DNA from: Hartmannibacter diazotrophicus
GTDB lineage: Bacteria > Pseudomonadota > Alphaproteobacteria > Rhizobiales > Pleomorphomonadaceae
DNA: 64,000 nt
Reading direction: 5' to 3'
NCBI RefSeq assembly: GCF_900231165.1
Contig: NZ_LT960614.1
Coordinates: 4,790,001 to 4,854,000 of the forward strand
The notes below the pieces were generated by a model. The model had not been told where the DNA came from, searched no databases, and worked only from the letters and a program-made list of their open reading frames with translations. The position numbers and the translations under genes were made by a program. Within the stretch, counting starts at the first letter, position 1. The number at the start of each line of letters is the position of its first letter. Positions 25,580 to 32,799 of this stretch are shown one piece after another.

Positions 25580-26950
25580 GTGAACTTGATCTCGAAAATC
25601 GACGCAAAGACGCTCGTTCTGGCCGTTGTTGCATCATTCATTTTCGTATTCGCCCTCAATGCCATTTATGCCCCGATGTTGAACAACGGCGATTACTGGC
25701 GCGTGGTCGGGGCGTTCAATGTCGATGCTGTAACATGGCGGCCGCTTCCTGCCTGCATCGCGGTCAATGACAGCGTCGGCTGGAGCGAACTTCTTCCCGC
25801 CTCGACGATGCGGACCATTCTGGCCGCGATCTTCATCGGCTTCCGCTTCGCCGGCGAGCCCTGCCTGACGCCGAATGGGATCTTCATCGGCCTGAGCGCG
25901 ATCTACTTCCTCGGTGTCGTCCTGATCGCCGCCGTCGGCACGATCGGCCTCGGCGCGCGGATCGGCACGATCCTGGGACTTTGCTTCGCCTATTCCTTCG
26001 TCGGCTTCTACATGAAGTCCGGCTACGAGGCCGCCTCCGTCCTCGCCTTCCTGCCCCTGTTCACCTTCGCCGCGATGGTGCGCAGCCGGATTGTCTACCT
26101 GCTCGCTTCCGCGGCCATCCTCTATTCCAAGGCCCAGATGATCTTCCTGGTCCCGTTCATGATCTATGCCTATGTGCGCTGTGTCCGGCTGCCACTGCCG
26201 CGGAAATGGATGGACGCCGCCGTCATCCTCGTCTTCCTCGTCGCGCCGTCCGCCGTGCAGCTCTACAAGGCCAGCCAGTACGGCCTGACCGAACCCAACG
26301 CCTACAACCGCGTCTACAACGGCTTCGGATGGACGCTGCAGGGCGTCGCGGACTGGCCCGTCCACGAGTTCCGCAGCCGGAAGGGCTATTTCGACGAACA
26401 CAAGGCGGAGCTTCAGGCGAGGACCGAGTTCAAGTCACTCTTTCCCGACAGCAAGCTCGCGGGCACCTCATACTGGCCGACGGGTGCGGCCATCCGGGAC
26501 GACGCCGGCGAAGAAGACGTCCCGGCACTGGACAAGTCGCGGCTGAGGGAGAGCTTTATCGCTCTGGCGACCAACGGTCCGTCTCACCTGCACTGGGTCC
26601 GCACCGCCCTCGAACTCGCCTATACATCGGATTACAGCCTGGACTACACCCGCAGCCTGTCGCCGTTGGCGAAGTCCGGGCCCCTCTCCTACGAGAGCGT
26701 CTCGGCCGCGATCCTGGCGAACCTCGGCTTCGTCTTCCTCGCCTTTGCGGTTCTGACGGTGCTGATCGCCCGCCGATTCGACCTGCTTCTGCTCGCGGGC
26801 TACATCGCCGCCGGCGCACCGATGTTCACGGTCACCGGCGACGGCTTCTTCGAATACGAAAAGCATCTCTTGCCCGTGATGATCTTCGTCTTCGCGCTCC
26901 CCGGCATCGCCGTCGCATGCCGGAGCGTTGCCCTGGGAAGACGGGGCTAG
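25580..26950 (+). CDS. Polytopic membrane protein, putative GT-C glycosyltransferase
   Basis: I do not recognise a named family. The 456-residue protein has about nine to ten hydrophobic segments. It begins with one span, then NNGDYWRVV in the first periplasmic loop; an acidic residue there is the usual catalytic site of lipid-linked-sugar-using GT-C transferases. A long soluble loop (about residues 250-345) precedes the last spans. It uses a GTG start at 25580, 24 bp after the ligase-like gene. Its 3' end converges with the DprE2-like gene of an arabinose-donor operon, so it is a candidate arabinofuranosyltransferase; that is inference only. Confidence 0.6.
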   Translation: MNLISKIDAKTLVLAVVASFIFVFALNAIYAPMLNNGDYWRVVGAFNVDAVTWRPLPACIAVNDSVGWSELLPASTMRTILAAIFIGFRFAGEPCLTPNGIFIGLSAIYFLGVVLIAAVGTIGLGARIGTILGLCFAYSFVGFYMKSGYEAASVLAFLPLFTFAAMVRSRIVYLLASAAILYSKAQMIFLVPFMIYAYVRCVRLPLPRKWMDAAVILVFLVAPSAVQLYKASQYGLTEPNAYNRVYNGFGWTLQGVADWPVHEFRSRKGYFDEHKAELQARTEFKSLFPDSKLAGTSYWPTGAAIRDDAGEEDVPALDKSRLRESFIALATNGPSHLHWVRTALELAYTSDYSLDYTRSLSPLAKSGPLSYESVSAAILANLGFVFLAFAVLTVLIARRFDLLLLAGYIAAGAPMFTVTGDGFFEYEKHLLPVMIFVFALPGIAVACRSVALGRRG

Positions 26951-27066
26951 AGAAAATCCGGGAAAAGCATGCCCTCGCGAAGGCACGGGTGGGAGCAGGC
27001 TCTCCGCCCGGATTTGCGCGATAGCAACGGCATGGAGCGGCGAAAACTCCGGCCGGACGGACGGGG

Positions 27067-27804
27067 TCAGATATTCAAGCCCTTGAAGATCCGCTCGGGA
27101 ATGTTGCGGATGATCAGCATCACGAGCTGCCAGATCGGACGCACGTAGATCACGTCCTTCTTCTTCTCCACCGCCTTGGCGATGGCCTCACCGACCTCCT
27201 CCGGCTCGGCCGTCAGCTTCGCCGGAAGGTCCATGCCTTCGGTCATCTGGGTATTCACGAAGCCCGGCAGCACCGTGACGACGTGAACGCCCTTCTTGGC
27301 GAGCCGGTTGCGAAGGCCGGAGAGAAACGCCGTGAAGCCGGCCTTGGCCGCGCCGTAGACATAGTTCTTCGCCCGCCCGCGCTCGCCGGCGACCGAGCTG
27401 ATCCCGACCAGCGTTCCCGAGCCGCGTTCGACGAAGCGGTTGGCAAGCTCGGCAAAGAGATTGGCCGGACCTTCGAAATTGCTGCGCATGACGCGGATCG
27501 CCTGCGGCAGGTCCCGCTCGTTGTCCTCCTGCTCGCCCATCAGGCCGACGGCGCAGACGGCGATCCCGGGCAGTTCCGGCAGGCCCGAGACGAAATCGGC
27601 GTGGGTCTCGGTCGCCAGCGCATCGAAATCGTGCACCGAAACCGGCACCTTGAAGCGCAGCTCCATGTCCGTCCTGTCGGCCTCCAGACTCGCGGCGTTG
27701 CGCGCCGCAAGCTGGATCGGATGCCCCAGCGAGGCGAATTTATGCGCGACCGCGCGCCCGATATCCGACCGGGCACCGAGGATGAGAACCGTTGCCTTGC
27801 TCAA
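27067..27804 (-). CDS. SDR reductase, DprE2-like (polyprenyl-phospho-2-keto-pentose reductase)
   Basis: This 245-residue short-chain dehydrogenase starts ATVLILGARSDIGRAVAHKFA, with the non-classical GARSDIG nucleotide motif shared with the mycobacterial DprE2 group. It has SSVAGERGRAKNYVYGAAKAG, carrying the catalytic Ser and Tyr-x3-Lys, and a hydrophobic C-terminal region. With DprE1 this enzyme would complete epimerisation of polyprenyl-phospho-ribose to polyprenyl-phospho-arabinose. Its start overlaps the DprE1-like stop by 4 bp, and it is the last gene of a four-gene operon. Confidence 0.85.
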   Translation of the reverse strand: MSKATVLILGARSDIGRAVAHKFASLGHPIQLAARNAASLEADRTDMELRFKVPVSVHDFDALATETHADFVSGLPELPGIAVCAVGLMGEQEDNERDLPQAIRVMRSNFEGPANLFAELANRFVERGSGTLVGISSVAGERGRAKNYVYGAAKAGFTAFLSGLRNRLAKKGVHVVTVLPGFVNTQMTEGMDLPAKLTAEPEEVGEAIAKAVEKKKDVIYVRPIWQLVMLIIRNIPERIFKGLNI

Positions 27805-29123
27805 AGGGAGAGCCTTTCCGATTGTTCCGACTTGAAACGCGCCTTGAGACCGCCTGCCGCGCGCATGTCACTGAAGACGGCGGCACGCGCATCGCTCTGC
27901 GCCAGCGTCTTGGCGGACATCCGGCTGTCCTTGGCAAGATAGAAGCGCCCGCCATGATCGACCGTGATCCGGTCGAGATGGTCCATCAGGTTCAGCGTCT
28001 TCCTGCTGATCGGGAAATCGAGCGCCAGCGTGTAGCCGAGCATGGGGAAGGAAAACCGGCTCTCCTGCTCGCCGAAACGCTTCAGGACAGCCAGGAACGA
28101 TCCGGCACCGGCCCTGGAGATCGCCTCCAGAAGGGCGCGCAATCCGTCGCGTGACCGGTCGAGCGGCAGCGCGCACTGGAACTGCAGGAAGCCACGGCGG
28201 CCATAGATGCGGTTCCAGCCGAGGATCGCGTCGAGCGGATAGAAATAGGTATCCCAGTCGACGAAGTCGGTCCCCGCCTTGCGTGCACCGTTCCAGTAGT
28301 AGAGCAGGTTGAAGGCGCGCACCGTGAGGCTGTTGAGCGCGAAGGACGGGGCATCGAAGGGCACGGACTTCTTGCGCTTGGCTCCGGTCTCGAAGGGCCG
28401 GGCCTTCTTCGCCGCGTCGAGTTCGCCGCGCGTCGCATGCTCGCCCAGCATGACGAGCGAACGGCCGAGCTTGCTGCCGGAACTCAGGCAGTCGATCCAG
28501 GCGACGCTGTAAGTCGCATCCTGCGAGGATTCGAAGGCATTCATCGCCGCGTCGAGATCCGGCGCCGGGATCATCGTCTGCCGGATCCAGCCGCTCTCGA
28601 CCGGCTTGAGGCGCATGGCGGCCCTGAGGATCACACCGGTCAGGCCCATGCCGCCGACGGTCCACTCGAAGAGGTCGCGGTTTTCCTCGCGTGAGCAGCG
28701 TCGCAGCGTACCCTCGCCGTCGATCAGGTCGATCCAGTCGATGAACTGCCCGCAGCTTCCGTCGAGATGGTGGTTCTTGCCGTGAACGTCCGCCGCGATC
28801 ATACCGCCGAGCGTCACGAACTTGGTGCCGGGCGTGACGGCCGGAAACCAGCCGCGCGGCAGGAAGGCGGAGATGATGTCGGCGAGAAGAACGCCTGCCT
28901 CGGCGACCAGTTGGCCGCTTTCGGCGTCGAAGGCGATCATGCGATTGAAGTGCCGCATGTGCACCGTGTTCTGGCAGCTGACCGCGCTGTCGCCATAGGC
29001 CCGGCCGTTGCCGCGCGCGATCGCCTTGCCCTCCTGCAGCTGCGCAAGCAGCGAGGCTTCGTCGCGCGGCGCCGTCAGTCGGGCCTCATGGACCGGAAAC
29101 CGGCCCCAACCGCCCAGTTTCAT
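27801..29123 (-). CDS. FAD-dependent oxidoreductase, DprE1-like
   Basis: This 440-residue flavin oxidase of the VAO/PCMH fold resembles mycobacterial DprE1, which oxidises the 2-OH of polyprenyl-phospho-ribose. FAD-binding features are AIARGNGRAYGDSA (about residues 34-47) and ADVHGKNHHLDGS (about 111-123), plus GMGLTGVIL and a C-terminal KDSRMSAKTL. It overlaps GtrA upstream and the DprE2-like gene downstream by 4 bp each. The gene order GtrA-DprE1-DprE2 is the same as in Mycobacterium tuberculosis. The electron acceptor is unknown. Confidence 0.88.
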   Translation of the reverse strand: MKLGGWGRFPVHEARLTAPRDEASLLAQLQEGKAIARGNGRAYGDSAVSCQNTVHMRHFNRMIAFDAESGQLVAEAGVLLADIISAFLPRGWFPAVTPGTKFVTLGGMIAADVHGKNHHLDGSCGQFIDWIDLIDGEGTLRRCSREENRDLFEWTVGGMGLTGVILRAAMRLKPVESGWIRQTMIPAPDLDAAMNAFESSQDATYSVAWIDCLSSGSKLGRSLVMLGEHATRGELDAAKKARPFETGAKRKKSVPFDAPSFALNSLTVRAFNLLYYWNGARKAGTDFVDWDTYFYPLDAILGWNRIYGRRGFLQFQCALPLDRSRDGLRALLEAISRAGAGSFLAVLKRFGEQESRFSFPMLGYTLALDFPISRKTLNLMDHLDRITVDHGGRFYLAKDSRMSAKTLAQSDARAAVFSDMRAAGGLKARFKSEQSERLSL

Positions 29124-29548
29124 GCAGGCTGCCTTGCATTGAGGGTCGCATCGGTAAAGACGAAACGACGGTCAAGGTTGTATTTGACCACATAGCCGAT
29201 GGCGAGGCCGATGATCGCGCCGAGTTCGCGCATCTCGTCGGTATGCGAAGCCATCCAGAAGATGGTTTCCATGCCCCAGAAGATGGCCGTCGTGACGAGG
29301 CCCATGGTCGTATAGAGCGTGAATTTCTGGCCGTGCGCCTTCACGCCCGTCGCGGTGTCGTAGAAGATCCAGCGCTTGTCGAGCACGTATTTGACGAGCA
29401 GGCCAATGATGGTGCCGACGCCGATGGCGGCGGCGAAATGCATCCAGGTGCTGCCTGTCAGCAGGACAAGACGCTGCATGGCAAGATTGACCAGCGTCGC
29501 CGCGACCGCAAAGAAGGCGTAGCGCAAAACGAGCGTCTTCAACGTCAT
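29120..29548 (-). CDS. GtrA family membrane protein
   Basis: This 142-residue protein has four transmembrane spans and the GtrA/DPMS-like repeats: LRYAFFAVAATLVNLAMQ, GTIIGLLVKYVLDKRWIF and, in a second half, LGAIIGLAIGYVVKYNLDRRFVF. GtrA proteins are thought to help move or anchor polyprenyl-phosphate-linked sugars across the membrane, and the mycobacterial homologue Rv3789 is tied to decaprenyl-phospho-arabinose. It is translationally coupled to both neighbours, which suggests a dedicated role for the arabinose lipid. Confidence 0.92.
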   Translation of the reverse strand: MTLKTLVLRYAFFAVAATLVNLAMQRLVLLTGSTWMHFAAAIGVGTIIGLLVKYVLDKRWIFYDTATGVKAHGQKFTLYTTMGLVTTAIFWGMETIFWMASHTDEMRELGAIIGLAIGYVVKYNLDRRFVFTDATLNARQPA

Positions 29549-30984
29549 ATCAGCATGCCCCCGGCGGCGAAAACGAGAACCAGCAGCAGGCAGATCTGGC
29601 TGATCCGGTCCTTGGTTGCATAGACGACGGGATCGTCGTGCATGTTGCCCCGGTGGGTGACCATCACCATGCGGCTGATCCAGTAGAGCAGCACGAGACA
29701 GATGCCCCAGAGCGCGGCCGGATAGGGATAGAGCACCATCACGGCCGGCGAGTTGAGATAGAGCGCCATCACGAGCACCGACACGTAGCCGGAGCCGATC
29801 GCCATCATCGAGACGATCGGAACGTCATCCACATGATAGCCGCGCCCGGTGGCGCTGAGCTTGCCGCGCTGGGCGCTGTCCACCAGTTCCGCCTGCCGCT
29901 TGACGGCGGCGAGCGAGAAGAAGAGGAAGATCGAGAAGGCGAGCAGCCAGACCGACAGCGGAATGCCGGTCGCAACGCCGCCAGCGACGATGCGCACCGT
30001 GTAGAGGCCGGCGAGCACGCAGATGTCCACGACCATGCGCCGCTTGAGATGCAGCGAGTAGGCCGTCGTCATCACGTAGTAGCCGAGCATCACCAGCGCG
30101 AATTTCCAGCCGAGCGCCAGCGAGATCAGCACACCGGCCAGAAGCAGGCCCGGCGCCATCCAGGTTCCGTTGGCGATCGGGATCGCGCCCGATGCGAAGG
30201 GCCGCTTCTTCTTGCGCGGATGAGCCCGGTCGGCGGCCAGATCCAGAAGGTCGTTCAGCACATAGACGCTCGAGGCGATCAGGCTGAAGGCGACGAAGGC
30301 AAAGAAGCTTTCGAGGACGGTGATGATGTCGAGCTGGTGCGCCGCGAACATCGGCAGGAAGACGAGGCTGTTCTTCAGCCACTGATGCGGCCGGAGTGCC
30401 TTCAGATGCGCCTTGGCGGACGACCCGGAGGTGGTCAGGTGCTCGAACTCGGGCCCGAGCTTCTCCGCCTGGCCGCGCAGCGATGTTGGCGCGTTGACGG
30501 TGATGACCTTCTTGGCATGCTGCCAGACCGGCAGATCGACCGCGTGGTCGGCCATGTAGGCGTAACCCGTCTCGCCGAAATGCTCGGTCAGGAACTTCGC
30601 CTTGTTCGGCCCCTTGAGATTGAGCGTGCCGTCCGAGCCATGCACCTCGTCGAAGATGCCGAGATGGTCGGCGATCCGCGAGGCGATCGACTGATCGCTG
30701 GCGGTCACGAGGGCCGTCCGTCCGCCGCGCTCGCGCCACGCCTCGACATAGGCGATCACGTCGGGATCGTAGGGCAGCAGCGTCGTATCGATGTCGGACG
30801 CGTCCGCAAGATAGGCCTTCAGGGCGGCGCGGCCGCTGCGCAGGGCATTGGCGGACAGGAAGGGACAGCGCCAGTCCTTGCCGAAGGCCGACCAGAAACT
30901 TTCGTAAAGCAAATCCGACCGCAACAATGTGCCGTCAAGGTCGACGACCAGGACCGGATCAACATTCTGGCGTTTATCGAGCAC
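29545..30984 (-). CDS. HAD phosphatase-UbiA prenyltransferase fusion (phosphoribosyl-polyprenyl-phosphate synthase-like)
   Basis: This 479-residue two-domain protein starts with a HAD hydrolase (VLVVDLDGTLLRSD, catalytic Asp near 15 and 17), extends with a helical linker to about residue 190, and ends in a UbiA-type prenyltransferase of about eight spans. The NDLLDLAADRAHPRKKKRP motif (about residues 242-260) binds Mg and pyrophosphate, and VVDICVLAGLYTVRIVAGG is the second acidic region. UbiA members related to Rv3806c attach phosphoribose to polyprenyl phosphate; the HAD part may then remove the 5-phosphate. It is the first gene of the arabinose-donor operon. Confidence 0.88.
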   Translation of the reverse strand: MLDKRQNVDPVLVVDLDGTLLRSDLLYESFWSAFGKDWRCPFLSANALRSGRAALKAYLADASDIDTTLLPYDPDVIAYVEAWRERGGRTALVTASDQSIASRIADHLGIFDEVHGSDGTLNLKGPNKAKFLTEHFGETGYAYMADHAVDLPVWQHAKKVITVNAPTSLRGQAEKLGPEFEHLTTSGSSAKAHLKALRPHQWLKNSLVFLPMFAAHQLDIITVLESFFAFVAFSLIASSVYVLNDLLDLAADRAHPRKKKRPFASGAIPIANGTWMAPGLLLAGVLISLALGWKFALVMLGYYVMTTAYSLHLKRRMVVDICVLAGLYTVRIVAGGVATGIPLSVWLLAFSIFLFFSLAAVKRQAELVDSAQRGKLSATGRGYHVDDVPIVSMMAIGSGYVSVLVMALYLNSPAVMVLYPYPAALWGICLVLLYWISRMVMVTHRGNMHDDPVVYATKDRISQICLLLVLVFAAGGMLI

Positions 30985-31442
30985 GGAATGCCTTTCTCCA
31001 GCTAAGTGATTGAAAATTAATACAAGATGTAATTATTTTTATTGACCATACTCACGGAGCCCCGATGAGGCAAGCTGACCCCGGCGATCCGTTCGAGTTT
31101 CTTCAGGTAACGTTTATTCGCTGGCAAAACCCCGGACGAAGCGTGCGGCAACGATCCAGAATCGGCCAGCTCGATCCTCCATATCCTCATTGAAGGGCCG
31201 GCCGGCGGAAGACCGGCAGCCAGCAGAGGAGCAGCGCCCGCCTCCGAATCAACGAAGGACAAAGCAAAAATACTGCCAACAATCCAAAAATTCACACGGA
31301 AACATTGAAAATATTCCACATTTCAAGCTTAACGAGTATTAACGCTGATCGGTAACCAATTAACTCAGGACGAAGAAATACATAAAATTGTGTGTGTTTA
31401 CCATTTTGAGCCCATTGCTTCGGGATAGGCAAAATTTTATTG
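30985..31442. other. Intergenic region between divergent units
   Basis: This 458 bp stretch is clearly AT-richer than its surroundings and should hold the promoters of the UbiA-led operon (minus) and of the exported-protein gene (plus). Short open frames on the minus strand overlap each other and show no recognisable protein features. I see no tRNA-like or strong hairpin structure in it. Confidence 0.5.
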
Positions 31443-32144
31443 ATGCTGGCTAAGAATAAAGCCAAGGCGCATTCCAAGATGTCCAAGTCACGGTTAACGG
31501 CAGTTCTCGTATTCGGATTGGCCACTGCACTTCAGTCGACATGTTTCACAGGCACGGCTCAGGCCCAAGACGCGACGGCGTCGGCAGAACAGCCGGCAAC
31601 CGTTTGCTTCGAGTTTCCGGCAAAGCTGTCTGACGCCGAGGTTCTCAACTTTCTCAGTAATCCCGGCGCCCTCCTGACGTCTTTCCCGTCCGGCGGCCTG
31701 CCGATGTCGACCCGGGTGCGCGCGCTTGTCGGGTCCAGTTCGAACACGCTCGATCCCCTCATTGCCCTGCTCCAGAGCGCCAGTTCGCTGCAGAAGTCGG
31801 CGATCGGCGCCGGCATGGCGCGCGCGGCCGTCGCCTGCGAGGGATCGCATCTGGAATATTCGCAGCAGATTCAGGAAGCGGCCGCTTCGGTCGACGACGA
31901 GACCTTCCTGACCGCCTTCCAGACCGCGCAGGACGACATCCAGACCGCGGCCCTCGGCGGTGGTGGCGGCCTGACGACGGCGGGCGCGATCTCCGGCGGC
32001 CCCTCCAACGGGACGACCGGCGGCTTCGGCGACACGAACCTGACGCCCAACAACGGTGCGTCGTCCAGCGCAAGGTCGCGCAGCTTCACGACATTGAGGT
32101 CCAATCTGTTCGTCACCAATGACGTCAGCCCGACATCCCAGTAA
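31443..32144 (+). CDS. Exported Gly/Ser/Asn-rich hypothetical protein
   Basis: I do not recognise this 233-residue protein. It has a signal peptide (basic N terminus, hydrophobic core, cleavage after GTAQA near residue 42). The mature part starts acidic and includes a single-Cys segment (ATVCFEFPAKLSD) and a second Cys (AAVACEGS), which could form one disulfide. A helical middle follows, ending in a Gly/Ser/Asn/Thr-rich tail from about residue 165. Its place between polysaccharide genes suggests a secreted or surface-associated accessory protein. The ATG at 31443 is used. Confidence 0.65.
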   Translation: MLAKNKAKAHSKMSKSRLTAVLVFGLATALQSTCFTGTAQAQDATASAEQPATVCFEFPAKLSDAEVLNFLSNPGALLTSFPSGGLPMSTRVRALVGSSSNTLDPLIALLQSASSLQKSAIGAGMARAAVACEGSHLEYSQQIQEAAASVDDETFLTAFQTAQDDIQTAALGGGGGLTTAGAISGGPSNGTTGGFGDTNLTPNNGASSSARSRSFTTLRSNLFVTNDVSPTSQ

Positions 32145-32225
32145 GGAGCCGGCGCGCGCGGTGAGGGCCCGTCGCCGCGGGCTCTCTCCTGTCCCCGTTG
32201 TCCCGTCGTTTCCCCGCCGCTCCGC

Positions 32226-32269
32226 TTGACGCTCCCGGTCGCGAACGGCATCCTTCGTATGCATACGAA
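32226..32269 (+). promoter_or_regulatory. Promoter and palindromic operator of the nicotinate hydroxylase genes
   Basis: CTTGACG provides a -35 (TTGACG at 32226-32231), with a weak -10 CATCCT (32249-32254). A perfect 16 bp palindrome TTCGTATGCATACGAA lies at 32254-32269, just downstream of the -10, 44 bp before the NicA-like start. A related site, 13 of 16 identical, lies before the reductase gene at 36463-36478. The arrangement suggests repression by a shared regulator, which is not encoded in this window. Confidence 0.7.
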
Positions 32270-32313
32270 CGACTTTCGCGCCACCGCGCGGCAACGGAAC
32301 ACGGGAGAACGGC

Positions 32314-32799
32314 ATGCCGGAGGTGCTGTGGCTGCGTGTCAACGGCATCAGGCATGAGCCGCCGCTTTCGGCGGCCACTCCCCTCCTCCCCTACCTCCGC
32401 AACGACCTTCGGCTCAACGGCCCCAAATACGGCTGCGGCCTTGGCAGCTGCGGCGCCTGCACCGTCCTCGTCGACGATGTCGCGGCAAGAGCCTGCGTGC
32501 TGACGCTCGCCGACGTCGCGGGACGGTCGGTCGTCACGCTGGAGGGGCTCGGCGACATCGAAGCACCGGATCCCGTGCAGGCCGCCTTCATTGCGGCATC
32601 TGGCGGCCAGTGCGGCTATTGCCTGAGCGGCATGGTCATGACGGTGAAGGCGCTGCTGCTGCAGAACCCGTCTCCCAGTGATGACGACGTGCGCGAGGCC
32701 CTTCGCTACAATCTCTGCCGATGCGGCGCGCATCTGGAAATTCTGGCGGCTGCAAGGCTCGCGGCGGGAATGTCGCCTGACACCGGTGGTGATGCATGA
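32314..32799 (+). CDS. (2Fe-2S) subunit of a nicotinate dehydrogenase-like molybdenum hydroxylase
   Basis: This 161-residue NicA/IorA-like small subunit carries two [2Fe-2S] clusters. The plant-ferredoxin-type cluster sits in YGCGLGSCGACTVLVDD with a later Cys (ARAC), and the second cluster in GGQCGYCLSGM and NLCRCGAH. It passes electrons from the molybdenum site of the large subunit to haem groups. The length matches Pseudomonas NicA. The stop overlaps the large-subunit start (ATGA at 32796-32799). Assignment to nicotinate rests on the downstream reductase; isoquinoline- or aldehyde-type substrates are the alternative. Confidence 0.9.
   Translation: MPEVLWLRVNGIRHEPPLSAATPLLPYLRNDLRLNGPKYGCGLGSCGACTVLVDDVAARACVLTLADVAGRSVVTLEGLGDIEAPDPVQAAFIAASGGQCGYCLSGMVMTVKALLLQNPSPSDDDVREALRYNLCRCGAHLEILAAARLAAGMSPDTGGDA

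Noticed and set aside
31017-31525. Two overlapping short minus-strand frames in the AT-rich gap before the exported-protein gene
   Set aside because: They lack ribosome-binding sites and protein-like patterns, and one covers the signal peptide region of the real gene on the other strand.
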